In this document: positions 1 to 8,223 of the stretch, in pieces
How the letters are laid out: each line of letters begins with the position of its first letter
How positions within the stretch are numbered: the stretch's first letter is position 1
Assembly (NCBI GenBank): GCA_038087035.1
Contig: CP051187.1
Location: 2,671,001-2,735,000 of the forward strand
DNA: 64,000 nt
Source of the DNA: Gloeotrichia echinulata CP02
GTDB taxonomy: Bacteria; Cyanobacteriota; Cyanobacteriia; Cyanobacteriales; Nostocaceae
Direction of reading: 5' to 3'
The notes under the pieces: model-generated
Database searches by the model: none
What the model saw: only the letters and a program-made list of their open reading frames with translations
What the model was told of the DNA's origin: nothing
Position numbers and translations under genes: made by a program

Positions 1-2
1 TA

Positions 3-266
3 AGTGAACTTACGGATGAACTGCGCCGTTCTATCGATTTTTACCTAAATCAAAGTGAAAATTTGGAGATAGCACAGATTTTTCTCGCAGGTCCAGGGGG
101 TGGACTACAACAGCTAGATGAGTTTTTCACCCAACGCTTGAGTTTACCAACTACTCAAATTGATCCAATAGGGTCTTTGTCCTTAGAAGTAGATGCGGAA
201 AAATACCCAGTCCAACAACGTACTGGTTTAGCAATAGTCCTTGGTCTAGGAATGCGAGAGGTCTAA
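3..266 (+). CDS. pilM: PilM, type IV pilus assembly ATPase-like protein (3' end only)
   Basis: The reading frame is open from the first bases of the window and ends at a TAA-type stop four bases before pilN, giving the last 87 or so residues of a longer protein. The preserved part contains a glycine-rich segment (FLAGPGGG) and a C-terminal block (RTGLAIVLGLGMREV) typical of the actin-like PilM fold, in which the C-terminal subdomain closes the nucleotide pocket. PilM sits on the cytoplasmic face and binds the N-terminus of PilN. The identification rests mainly on position directly before pilN, pilO and pilQ. The true start lies outside the window. Confidence 0.85.
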   Translation, partial: SELTDELRRSIDFYLNQSENLEIAQIFLAGPGGGLQQLDEFFTQRLSLPTTQIDPIGSLSLEVDAEKYPVQQRTGLAIVLGLGMREV

Positions 267-270
267 TCCA

Positions 271-1041
271 ATGTACAGTCTCGAAGTTAACTTTCTCAAA
301 GACCGCCCAATTTACCAGCCGAAACCCACAAAAAATTTAGGCATCAAATTCCCCACTGGGGATATGACACCAGTTTATTTGGGAGTAGCCCTAGGGGTGT
401 GTTTTCCAGCCTTGGTGGGCGGTGGTTGGTGGTTTTTACAAGCCAAGAATGGTGAATTAGAGCAAAAGATATCACAACTCGAACAAGAAAGCCAGCAATT
501 AGATACACAAATCGGCAACATTAAGAAAATTCAGGAAGAGACCAACCAGATTAAAGGCGAAACACAGTCTTTAATTACGGTTTTTGACCAGATTCGCCCT
601 TGGTCAGCGATTTTACAAGATTTGCGCGATCGCATCCCAGGGACAGTGCAAATTCAAAACATCAAGCAAATTCAGCCTACAGCCCCAGTACAAGGAAAGC
701 CAGCACCCAATCCCGCAGGAGGAATAGAAGTTACCGGCTTGGCGCGTTCTTTTAACGATGTCAACGATTTCTTGCTTACCCTGCAACAATCTCCGTTTTT
801 AAAGTCTTCAGACAGCAAAATTATGACTGCAACTCTAGTAGATGCACCATTACCACCCAATGCACCGACATCGAATAATGGTGTAGTCATTAAACCACCG
901 CAAGTAGTCAACTACACCATTAAATCAAGTCTGAGTAATGTTCCAGCGACTGAGTTAATTCGGGAGTTAGAACAAAAAGGCACAGTAGGACTAGTGACTC
1001 GACTTCGCAGTATGCCAGTAACAGGAGTCATGCAAAAATGA
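271..1041 (+). CDS. pilN: PilN, type IV pilus inner-membrane alignment protein
   Basis: This 256-residue protein has a short cytoplasmic N-terminus (MYSLEVNFLKDRP), matching the PilM-binding motif known in PilN proteins. One membrane segment follows at about residues 32-55, then a predicted coiled coil at about 55-95 (ELEQKISQLEQESQQL) and a periplasmic ferredoxin-like region. PilN pairs with PilO to link the cytoplasmic ring to the secretin. It starts 4 bp after pilM and its stop overlaps the pilO start in an ATGA arrangement, so the genes are translationally coupled in one operon. No pilP-like gene follows, as is usual in cyanobacteria. Confidence 0.9.
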   Translation: MYSLEVNFLKDRPIYQPKPTKNLGIKFPTGDMTPVYLGVALGVCFPALVGGGWWFLQAKNGELEQKISQLEQESQQLDTQIGNIKKIQEETNQIKGETQSLITVFDQIRPWSAILQDLRDRIPGTVQIQNIKQIQPTAPVQGKPAPNPAGGIEVTGLARSFNDVNDFLLTLQQSPFLKSSDSKIMTATLVDAPLPPNAPTSNNGVVIKPPQVVNYTIKSSLSNVPATELIRELEQKGTVGLVTRLRSMPVTGVMQK

Positions 1042-1805
1042 CGATCAGTGAGGATTTAAATTTTGCCGAGCAAGCTGGGGAGTTTAATTTAGAAACACCA
1101 GCCTACCCTGTTCTCTTTGGAATTAGCTTCACACCCAAAATTATCGGCATCATAGCCGGAGTTTTAGGCATTACCGGAGCCTTGTTTCTGTTGTTAAATA
1201 TGGTCATGCCTGCTTGGGATAATTATCAACAGCAGCAAACAAAAAGTAACGACCTACAAGGACAACTTGATCAGAAAAAAGCCAGTATCAAAAAAATTGT
1301 TCAGGTAAAAGCAGCCCTAGAAGAGGCAAAACAGCAAAAGATTCAGGTGTTAGGTTTATTTTCTAACGAGAAAACCTTAGATACATTACTTTTAGATCTA
1401 AATCGCTTAGTTGAATCGGGCAATTCTCAAGTTCTTGGCAATGGAGTCAGAGCCAAACTCAAGAAATTTGTCCCCAATACAAACGAAGCAGAAGTGATTA
1501 ATGATGGCAGTCTGGGGGTAGAGGTAAACGGCAAGTTGAAACGTAGCAGTACCAATATTGAAATTATCGGCACTTATGAACAGACACAGGCAATTATGCG
1601 TAATATCGAGCGGTTACAGCCTTTATTGATAGTTAAAGACTATCAATCCACATTGGCACCACCAGAGCCGATATCACCATCACAGAAGATGATGATTAGG
1701 CGTGGTTCTGCAGCAATTTCTACATCCTTCCAGTTACAAGCATTAATGCCACTTACTCCTGAAGAAATAGCAGCGGTACAAGCTGCAGCACCTAAGAAGA
1801 AATAG
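1038..1805 (+). CDS. pilO: PilO, type IV pilus inner-membrane alignment protein
   Basis: The 255-residue product has one N-terminal membrane helix at about residues 35-62. A coiled coil at about 65-110, rich in Q, K and E, is followed by a periplasmic domain. This is the same topology as PilN, with which PilO forms heterodimers. The start overlaps the pilN stop (ATGA). The C-terminus ends in KKK. The 167 bp that follow carry heptamer repeats before pilQ, so pilQ may have additional transcription of its own. Family assignment is by topology and operon position, because PilO sequences diverge strongly. Confidence 0.88.
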   Translation: MTISEDLNFAEQAGEFNLETPAYPVLFGISFTPKIIGIIAGVLGITGALFLLLNMVMPAWDNYQQQQTKSNDLQGQLDQKKASIKKIVQVKAALEEAKQQKIQVLGLFSNEKTLDTLLLDLNRLVESGNSQVLGNGVRAKLKKFVPNTNEAEVINDGSLGVEVNGKLKRSSTNIEIIGTYEQTQAIMRNIERLQPLLIVKDYQSTLAPPEPISPSQKMMIRRGSAAISTSFQLQALMPLTPEEIAAVQAAAPKKK

Positions 1806-1972
1806 TTAGTTTTGTCATTTGTTATTTGTCATTTGTCCTTTGTCATTTGTCTTTGGTAAATATTTTTGACCCTTGACCATTGACCATTGACCCTTGACTA
1901 ATGACAAAGGACAATCCTCATCTGTAGTCAAAAATGTTCGTTTACAAGGTTTTATAAAGTGAGGAATCAACT
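1806..1972. repeat. Heptanucleotide STRR repeats between pilO and pilQ
   Basis: Imperfect tandem copies of ATTTGTC (about 1812-1853) are followed by TTGACCA/TTGACCC copies (about 1866-1905) and a reversed AATGAC unit. This is the short tandemly repeated repetitive DNA known from Nostocales. The two blocks have related sequences in opposite orientation, so a hairpin between them is possible. No reading frame is present. Confidence 0.8.
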
Positions 1973-4411
1973 GTGAAACAGATTCACGGTAATCTTTTAA
2001 TATCTAGTGTTGCGGCTTGTGTATTATTGGCATCTCAACCAGTGCTAGCAGCAACTACTCAAATTACTGAAGTCAAGCTAAATCAATTTGATGGTGGATT
2101 GAGTGTAGCTTTGACAACTTCTTCGGGAGAACGCCCGCAAGTTTTCACAACAAAAAAAGGTAAATCCTCAGTTGCCGATCTGATTAATACTCAACTACGT
2201 TTACCACAAGGTAATAGTTTTCGCCAAGAAAACCCCGCACCAGGAATTGCTTTAGTTGAGATAGTTCAGCTTGATGCAAATAGCATTCGGGTGGTGGTAA
2301 CTGGAAGCAATGATGCTCCTACCAGTGAACCTGTGGTGCGAAAGCAAAACGGTATTACCCTCAGCTTTACGCCCACCGCTGGAAGCATCGCATCAAAACC
2401 AACACAACCGCCGTCAAGACCGACAACAGCGCCTACTGCTACCCCCTCCCCACCGGGTAAAAAACCCGATGTTCTCGTCCCTAACCCAGTAGTCACCATT
2501 GACGGTAAACCTGCAGACCCTGCTGGTATGAGCCAACCTATCAGCCAGGCGCCACCGTTCTTACCTAGAGCTGTCGCCCCACCTGTGGGAGATATTGCAG
2601 TTTCTAATACCGACGCTTCACCTAGCACCATTGACTTGGGTACTCAAGAACGGGTTCCCCGCTTAGTATTGCGAGATGCACCAGTCAGGGATGTTTTATC
2701 ACTGCTAGCCCGCGCTGCAGGTTTAAATTTGGCTTATGTCAATAGTGACCCATCTGCAGGAGGTCAGCCAGGTGCTACTCCTAATAACGCCTCTCAAACT
2801 ATCTCCCTAGATATACAAAACGAGCCTGTGCAAGATGTGTTTAACTACGTCTTGCGTTTGAGTGGTTTAGAAGCCAACCGCAGTGGTCGCACGCTGTTTG
2901 TCGGTCCAAAGTTACCCAACTCCACCCGTGATACAGTTATGCGTAACCTGCGACTTAATCAGGTAACGGTGGGAGTCGCTCTAAACTTTTTGGTGGGGTT
3001 GGGGGCGGAAAGTGCTATAAGCCGCGAACGACTTGTTACCAGCGTCAATGCTGTGCCTGTAGGTGGTGCGGCCAATGTCGCAGTTACTCAAACTCAGACA
3101 ACGACAGAAAGCAAACTTGAAACTCAACGAGTTGAGTTTAAAGATTCTAACCCCTTACTCAGAGGTTTACAGGCATTAGGAGACGAACGTACCAATTCTG
3201 TCACTTTAATTGGGCCTCAACGGCTACTTGATATTGCGATCGCTCAATTAACTCAGCTTGATATCCGCCGTCGGCAAGTGGCAATTAATGTCAAAATTAT
3301 CGATGTTAACCTCTTGGGAACCCAGGACTATAACAGTAGCTTTTCCTTTGGACTTGGTAATAACTACTTTAGCAATGATGGTGGTGCAGCAACTTTTAAT
3401 TTTGGTGGTTCTAGACCAGCTAGTGCTTCGGAAGTTGCAAACAGTGTGACTAGTACACCTGTTATTAAGAATCCAATTACAGGAGCGCCTTTCTATGATC
3501 CAAATAGCTCTGTATCTATTCCTGGAACTATCCCAGGCACAACAGTAGTAAAAGATGGCACCACTACAATAACCCAAAGTGCAGGATCGCGGAATTTCTA
3601 TACACCTATAGCTCCTACTGGAAATGGAAACCCTTTACAACCTGGCTTCAGTAATATCACCCCAGCAACTAATAATATTGTGACATATGATGCTGATGGC
3701 AAGCCAGTTGTATCACAAGGTGCTATTGGTACAGCTACGACATCTTTGCCTTCTCTATACCAGTTTCCCAAAAAACTTCTTGCTAGTTTGCAGGCTCAGG
3801 TGACAAATGGCAATGCCAAAATTTTGACTGACCCAACTCTGACAGTACAAGAAGGGCAGGAGGCCGTAGTCAAGTTAACCTCAGAAGTATATGGAGGGAT
3901 AAAAGAAACATCACAAGGTTCATCGACAGGCCAAAACTCACAATCAAGCTCTACTCGTGAACCTATTATCAAGGAAGCAGGGCTAACTCTGTCTGTCAAA
4001 GTTGAGCGGATTGATGATAATGGTTTTGTTTCCTTGTCTGTTGCACCTACTGTGTCTGCACCTGGTGGTACAGCATCAAGTCCTAATGGTATTATTACTC
4101 TCTTAGCAGCAAGAAGTCTTAAATCCGGTTTAATTCGGCTCAGAGACGGACAAACATTAATTCTCTCAGGTATTATTCAAGACCAAGACCGAGCTACTGT
4201 TTCCAAGATTCCCATTTTGGGTGATATTCCCTTGCTCGGTTCGCTGTTTAGAAAGACAAGCAGAACCAATGAACGCAGAGAAGTAATTGTGTTGCTCACG
4301 CCTCAAGTGATGGATGACTCTGAGCGCTCATCTTATGGCTATAATTACACACCCAGCCCAGAGGTGCGGCAAATGCTTGAGCGTCGGGGTTTGAAGTTTC
4401 CTGGTAGGTAG
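1973..4411 (+). CDS. pilQ: PilQ, type IV pilus secretin
   Basis: This 812-residue protein begins at a GTG preceded by a GAGG-type ribosome binding site. It has a Sec signal peptide (residues 1-27, ending PVLA). An AMIN-type domain (about 28-135) is expected to bind peptidoglycan. A proline-rich linker spans about 140-200 and secretin N-domains about 225-430. A C-terminal secretin domain lies at about 600-790, with the hallmark KIPILGDIPLLGSLF and ending in LLTPQVMDD. A glycine/asparagine/serine-rich insert (about 455-600) separates the N-domains from the barrel. PilQ forms the outer-membrane pore for the pilus and for DNA uptake. Confidence 0.95.
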   Translation: MKQIHGNLLISSVAACVLLASQPVLAATTQITEVKLNQFDGGLSVALTTSSGERPQVFTTKKGKSSVADLINTQLRLPQGNSFRQENPAPGIALVEIVQLDANSIRVVVTGSNDAPTSEPVVRKQNGITLSFTPTAGSIASKPTQPPSRPTTAPTATPSPPGKKPDVLVPNPVVTIDGKPADPAGMSQPISQAPPFLPRAVAPPVGDIAVSNTDASPSTIDLGTQERVPRLVLRDAPVRDVLSLLARAAGLNLAYVNSDPSAGGQPGATPNNASQTISLDIQNEPVQDVFNYVLRLSGLEANRSGRTLFVGPKLPNSTRDTVMRNLRLNQVTVGVALNFLVGLGAESAISRERLVTSVNAVPVGGAANVAVTQTQTTTESKLETQRVEFKDSNPLLRGLQALGDERTNSVTLIGPQRLLDIAIAQLTQLDIRRRQVAINVKIIDVNLLGTQDYNSSFSFGLGNNYFSNDGGAATFNFGGSRPASASEVANSVTSTPVIKNPITGAPFYDPNSSVSIPGTIPGTTVVKDGTTTITQSAGSRNFYTPIAPTGNGNPLQPGFSNITPATNNIVTYDADGKPVVSQGAIGTATTSLPSLYQFPKKLLASLQAQVTNGNAKILTDPTLTVQEGQEAVVKLTSEVYGGIKETSQGSSTGQNSQSSSTREPIIKEAGLTLSVKVERIDDNGFVSLSVAPTVSAPGGTASSPNGIITLLAARSLKSGLIRLRDGQTLILSGIIQDQDRATVSKIPILGDIPLLGSLFRKTSRTNERREVIVLLTPQVMDDSERSSYGYNYTPSPEVRQMLERRGLKFPGR

Positions 4412-4647
4412 TTAGAGGACGGGAACTACAGACCATCGTCGGGGCACGGTGATGCCGTGCCTTTATGGACAAATTTCCCCAAGTGATGATCGCTCATCTG
4501 CCCACAAGAAAGCGATGTCTATAGCACTTCCTATTCAGATGAGGTACAAAATTGTATCACGCGATGTAGGGGCACGGCACTGCCGTGCCCTTACCGATGT
4601 ACCTCACTAGGGCGAGAAACGCTATAGGACAAACTACATCTACCGAC
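4412..4647. repeat. Palindromic GGCACGG-type repeats downstream of pilQ
   Basis: Two palindromic units lie here: 4441-4460 (GGGGCACGGTGATGCCGTGC) and 4566-4593 (core GGGCACGGCACTGCCGTGCC). Both fold into strong hairpins. A third copy sits at 14279-14307. The two transcription units meet tail to tail here, so these hairpins may also act in termination. No gene was seen. Confidence 0.7.
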
Positions 4648-5043
4648 TTACCAGATCGTTTTGATATGGGGGTAATTTAAAATCTTGGCATCGCAAGTAA
4701 TAATTGGAATTTCATAGCGTCGTGCAATTGCTACCAAAATTCTATCTGCTGGATCTTTGTGAAAATCCTCTGGTAACTGGGTACTGGCGATCGCATCTAT
4801 CGGTGATAGCGGTTCAATTACCACACCGGAATGACTCTGCGCTAACTGATACCATTCATCAATCGGCAAAGGCAGAACTAATTTACCTAGACTGGATTTA
4901 ACAGCTATTTCCCAAACAGAAATAGCTGAAACTAACAAACCATTTTGGGTTTCTTCTGTCTCAATAGCAGCTTGTGCAGGTTCTGATATTTGATTGGGGT
5001 CGTGAAGCAACCATAGCCAAACATGCGTATCAAGTAAAATCAT
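4648..5043 (-). CDS. PIN-domain toxin (VapC family)
   Basis: From ATG 5043 the protein is about 131 residues. It opens with MILLDTHVWLWLL, where the Asp is the first PIN metal ligand. The mid-region SVWEIAVKSSLGKL supplies the acidic residue typical of this PIN subgroup, and PADRILVAIAR supplies another acidic site. PIN toxins are ribonucleases. The start codon overlaps the antitoxin stop (ATGA), which supports 5043 over an in-frame start 18 bp upstream. The active-site residues look intact, so the module may be functional. Confidence 0.88.
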   Translation of the reverse strand: MILLDTHVWLWLLHDPNQISEPAQAAIETEETQNGLLVSAISVWEIAVKSSLGKLVLPLPIDEWYQLAQSHSGVVIEPLSPIDAIASTQLPEDFHKDPADRILVAIARRYEIPIITCDAKILNYPHIKTIW

Positions 5044-5273
5044 TCTGCTAATGCTTGCCAAAGTTCAGGCATAGGTTCATCAAAATCCCTAGCAATGATA
5101 ATTGGTGTTCCCCTCAGTGGGTAATGCTTTGTGGTGTGAGTAGTTTGCCAGGGGACAATTCGGGCAATGGGTAAGCTGTTGCGAGTAATTACAACTTCCG
5201 ATTGATTGACTGTAATCTCATTTATGATGGACGAAAGTGAAACATCACTTTCCTGTATGTCGAGATATTTCAT
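5040..5273 (-). CDS. Phd/YefM-type antitoxin
   Basis: The 77-residue protein has the Phd/YefM pattern: an N-terminal DNA-binding part (LSSIINEITVNQSEVVITRNSLPIARIVPW) and a toxin-binding C-terminus containing the common LRGTPIII segment. I chose ATG 5273 because the 15 residues further upstream do not fit the family. It overlaps the PIN toxin by the ATGA signature. It should repress its own operon and neutralise the toxin. Confidence 0.85.
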   Translation of the reverse strand: MKYLDIQESDVSLSSIINEITVNQSEVVITRNSLPIARIVPWQTTHTTKHYPLRGTPIIIARDFDEPMPELWQALAE

Positions 5274-5318
5274 ATTAGTAACTATGCTCTTTTTTTTCCT
5301 ATCGCTAGTGTAGTTCAT

Positions 5319-5656
5319 AAATTGTCAGCGATCGCCTCTGTCTCAATAAAAAAGCGATTCCTGAATTTTTCGAGTTACGGGCAAATTTTTTCCCAAAAAA
5401 TCCAACTCAAACCCCGAAATCCTTACTCCTCTTATCTTTCATCTGCCGCCTAATTTTCTCCACTTCCCCACGCACCGGATACAACAACTGCTGACTCAAA
5501 GCCCCTGCATAAGCCGTCCTTATAGGACAGCCGCTCTAAACCCAGTTTTTCGGTAAAATACTCTTGTACTATGGATGCGCCTTGATGCAGTGAGCCACCA
5601 CTACACCAAGACGACTTCTCCCCTGTTGTGTTAGCAACAAAGGAGCTAAATTAATA
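5319..5656. other. Intergenic region without a recognised gene
   Basis: This stretch separates the toxin-antitoxin promoter from the next gene. It contains a short hairpin (CCGTCCTTATAGGACAG near 5515-5531) and a possible -10 sequence, but no convincing reading frame on either strand. Confidence 0.4.
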
Positions 5657-5875
5657 ATGCCAAAACCACGATATGACGAAGACGAAAATGTTTCTCGTCA
5701 TGCAGCAGCAAACGCGGATTGCTGTGAAGAAATGGAACAGAAATATGGCTGGAACCTCTTAGACATCGAGCCTTTGGAAGGCGATATCTTCGAGGTTGAT
5801 TGCGTTTTTGAGGGAAACACCGAGTTTCCAAAGTCTTACTACAACGCTGACAAGGAAGAAAAAGACGATGCGTAA
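5657..5875 (+). CDS. Small acidic hypothetical protein
   Basis: A 72-residue, strongly acidic protein (MPKPRYDEDENVSRH...) with two adjacent cysteines (DCCEEM) and a central WNLLDIEPLEGDIFEVDC segment. I do not recognise the family. A purine-rich stretch (AAAGGAGCT) precedes the ATG, and the stop overlaps the start of the next gene (ATGCGTAA), so the two genes are probably co-translated. That coupling is the main evidence that it is real. Confidence 0.6.
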   Translation: MPKPRYDEDENVSRHAAANADCCEEMEQKYGWNLLDIEPLEGDIFEVDCVFEGNTEFPKSYYNADKEEKDDA

Positions 5876-6305
5876 GTGGATTGTGTTTAGAGCCGAAAAG
5901 AATCAACCAGGCTGGAAAGAGCGACGGTTTCAACATACGCAATCGCTCACCAAGATCCTTGCAGAGCATTTTGACTCTTCAGATAACCCAACCCCTGAAC
6001 CAGGATACCGCCCATTGGAGTTTATTCGCGTAGAGCAATTGGCGAATGCTAATTTCCCAGGAGAAAAGACGCATTACCGCAAGAGTGATTGGGTGGTATC
6101 ACGGGTAGAAACTTACACCCCTGATGTTCCTATGGGTGAGTTTGACATGATTGTGATTTGCCATTGTAAATATAGTCCCATCAAAGCCGACCTAAAACCA
6201 ATGCCAGAACGCGAGATTTCCCCTGATTCCTTTGGCGGGGATACAGAAGCCTACGAGCGCTGGCTACAGTCTCAAAGCGTTAAACAACCTGCACAAGCAA
6301 ATTAA
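5868..6305 (+). CDS. Hypothetical protein, coupled to the upstream acidic protein
   Basis: The 145-residue product starts at ATG 5868 (MRKWIVFRAEKN), overlapping the previous gene by eight bases. The frame is open further upstream, but only as antisense-like sequence within the preceding gene. It has no signal peptide or membrane segment. It contains a hydrophobic MGEFDMIVICHC strand and a Pro/Glu-rich tail. I do not recognise a family. Pairing with a small acidic partner and lying beside a toxin-antitoxin locus could hint at another two-gene module, but no motif shows this. Confidence 0.6.
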   Translation: MRKWIVFRAEKNQPGWKERRFQHTQSLTKILAEHFDSSDNPTPEPGYRPLEFIRVEQLANANFPGEKTHYRKSDWVVSRVETYTPDVPMGEFDMIVICHCKYSPIKADLKPMPEREISPDSFGGDTEAYERWLQSQSVKQPAQAN

Positions 6306-6677
6306 TATGGCGGTTATCGGTTGAGTCCAATACAGTCGTAAGAGATTCAACCGAGAACCGCTATAGGGTGTGTCACCACTCCCCCATCTCCCCTAGTGAG
6401 TATTTATGCTCAATAAAATGATTGTTTTGTGTGAAACAATGAGTCTAAAATCACAAATAATCTGGAAATCTATATAAATTAATGGTTTCATCTATCCACA
6501 TCAGGCTTGAACACCTTAGAATGATTCTTTGAAAAGTCGAGCCGATGGGATTTACAGCGATTTTCTGTCGTAACACTCCCAAAGGACAACTTTTGTATTT
6601 CTCGCAACAGAGATTTAAGTAAAGATACATCAGGGTGTATCTGTAGAGAATCTCAAGTAAACCTTAAGGAGTTTGTC
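6306..6677. other. Upstream region of the HU gene
   Basis: The 372 bp before the HU gene is AT-rich with no reading frame. A palindromic stretch (CGGTTATCGGTTGAGT ... CAACCGAGAACCG, about 6311-6358) probably terminates the upstream pair. The segment nearest HU ends in AAGGAG (6666-6671), a strong ribosome binding site. Confidence 0.5.
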
Positions 6678-6962
6678 ATGAACAAAGGTGAATTGGTTGA
6701 TGCTGTAGCTGAAAAGGCTAGTGTGACTAAAAAGCAAGCTGATGCGGTTTTAACTGCTGCTTTGGAGACAATCATCGAAGCTGTGTCTTCTGGCGATAAA
6801 GTAACGCTGGTAGGATTTGGCTCCTTTGAATCACGGGAACGTAAAGCCCGTGAAGGTCGTAACCCCAAAACCAACGAAAAGATGGAAATTCCCGCTACCA
6901 AGGTTCCCGCATTCTCCGCTGGGAAGATGTTTAGAGAGCGGGTAGCACCCCCAAAATCCTAG
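6678..6962 (+). CDS. HU family DNA-binding protein
   Basis: This 94-residue protein matches HU throughout: MNKGELVDAVAEKA at the N-terminus, the VTLVGFGSFESRERKAREGRNP signature of the DNA-binding arms at about residues 42-63, and a VPAFSAGKMFRE C-terminus. HU dimers bend and wrap DNA in the nucleoid. The extra residues RVAPPKS at the end are a little longer than E. coli HU. A canonical AAGGAG lies about 7 bases before the ATG. In Anabaena HU is required for heterocyst development (HanA), and this is probably the orthologue. Confidence 0.95.
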   Translation: MNKGELVDAVAEKASVTKKQADAVLTAALETIIEAVSSGDKVTLVGFGSFESRERKAREGRNPKTNEKMEIPATKVPAFSAGKMFRERVAPPKS

Positions 6963-6988
6963 GTTATATCCCCAGGAATTTTGATTTT

Positions 6989-8080
6989 ATGCGGCAAAGG
7001 GCACACGGGGGAAATTTAGCCTGGGCAGCAGCACTGGCTGGCTGTCCCCGTGAGGCTATTCTGGATTTTTCTGCCAGTATCAGCCCATTGGGTCCACCCA
7101 ATAGTGCGATCGCGGCTATTGTGTCGGATTTTAGTAATCTTAGGCACTATCCAGATTCAAATTATAGTGATTTGAGACTAGCCCTCAGTCACTTTCATCA
7201 ACTGCCGCCTGAGTGGATTCTGCCGGGTAACGGCTCTGCAGAATTACTTACTTTAGCGGGTAGGGAATTAGCAGCATTAGCCGGAACAACGTTAATTACT
7301 CCAGCCTTTGGTGACTACTACCGCACGCTGGCTGCGTACAACGCTAAAGTCTTGGAGTTTCCCGTTGATTTGGGGACTGGGGAGAAGGTGAAAATGTCTC
7401 CGCCCATCCCTCTGGCCCTGTGGCCCTGCTCCCAAAACTGCGGTTTACTGCTGAATAACCCCCATAACCCAACGGGAAAACTCTTTTCGCGCTCATCGAT
7501 TCTGCCCTACCTAGAACAATTTGCAATGGTTGTGGTAGATGAAGCGTTTATGGATTTTGTGTCTCCTGAAGAGGAACAAAGTCTGATTTCCCTGGTACAG
7601 GAACATGAGAATTTAGTAGTATTGCGATCGCTCACAAAATTCTACAGTCTTCCTGGATTACGACTGGGATATGCGATCGCTCACCCTGACCGCTTGTCTA
7701 GATGGCAATTGTGGCGTGACCCCTGGCCGGTAAACACGTTGGCGGCTGCGGCTGCAATTGCTTCACTCGCAGATCATGAGTTTCAACAACAAACCTGGAA
7801 ATGGCTACCACCTGCACGAAACCAACTCTTTCAGGGTTTAGCAGCCATTCCCGGATTACAACCAGCAACTAGCGCTGCTAACTTTTTACTAGTTGAGTCA
7901 CAACAGTCTAGTTCACAGTTGCAGCAAAAATTGCTCAAAGGGTACCAAATTTTAATTCGTGATTGCCTTAGTTTTAAAGAACTAGGCGATCGTTTTTTTC
8001 GGGTTGCTGTGCTTTCTGAGTCTGATAACCAGCGTTTACTCACAGCCCTCAGTGCTGAGTGCGACGCCGGGACTGGGTGA
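6989..8080 (+). CDS. cobD: Threonine-phosphate decarboxylase-like PLP enzyme (CobD/HisC superfamily)
   Basis: A 363-residue fold-type I PLP enzyme. HGGNLAWAAALAG and ILDFSASISPLGPP near the start are characteristic of CobD, which makes the aminopropanol-phosphate linker of cobalamin. The PLP residues are visible: NNPHNPTG (about 153-160), VVDEAFMDF (about 179-187) and the lysine in SLTKFYSLPGLRLGY (about 213-227). It starts 26 bp after HU on the same strand. A histidinol-phosphate aminotransferase is the alternative, but the N-terminal motif favours CobD. Confidence 0.82.
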   Translation: MRQRAHGGNLAWAAALAGCPREAILDFSASISPLGPPNSAIAAIVSDFSNLRHYPDSNYSDLRLALSHFHQLPPEWILPGNGSAELLTLAGRELAALAGTTLITPAFGDYYRTLAAYNAKVLEFPVDLGTGEKVKMSPPIPLALWPCSQNCGLLLNNPHNPTGKLFSRSSILPYLEQFAMVVVDEAFMDFVSPEEEQSLISLVQEHENLVVLRSLTKFYSLPGLRLGYAIAHPDRLSRWQLWRDPWPVNTLAAAAAIASLADHEFQQQTWKWLPPARNQLFQGLAAIPGLQPATSAANFLLVESQQSSSQLQQKLLKGYQILIRDCLSFKELGDRFFRVAVLSESDNQRLLTALSAECDAGTG

Positions 8081-8223
8081 TGGGGATAGGGGGTGATGGA
8101 AAGAGTGGGGGAGTGGCGGAGTCGGGGAGTCGGGGAGAAAAATTGTCCCCTAGTTTCCCAATCCCCATTCCCCAATCCCCATTCCCCAATCCCCAATCCC
8201 CAATCCCCATTCCCAAATGACAA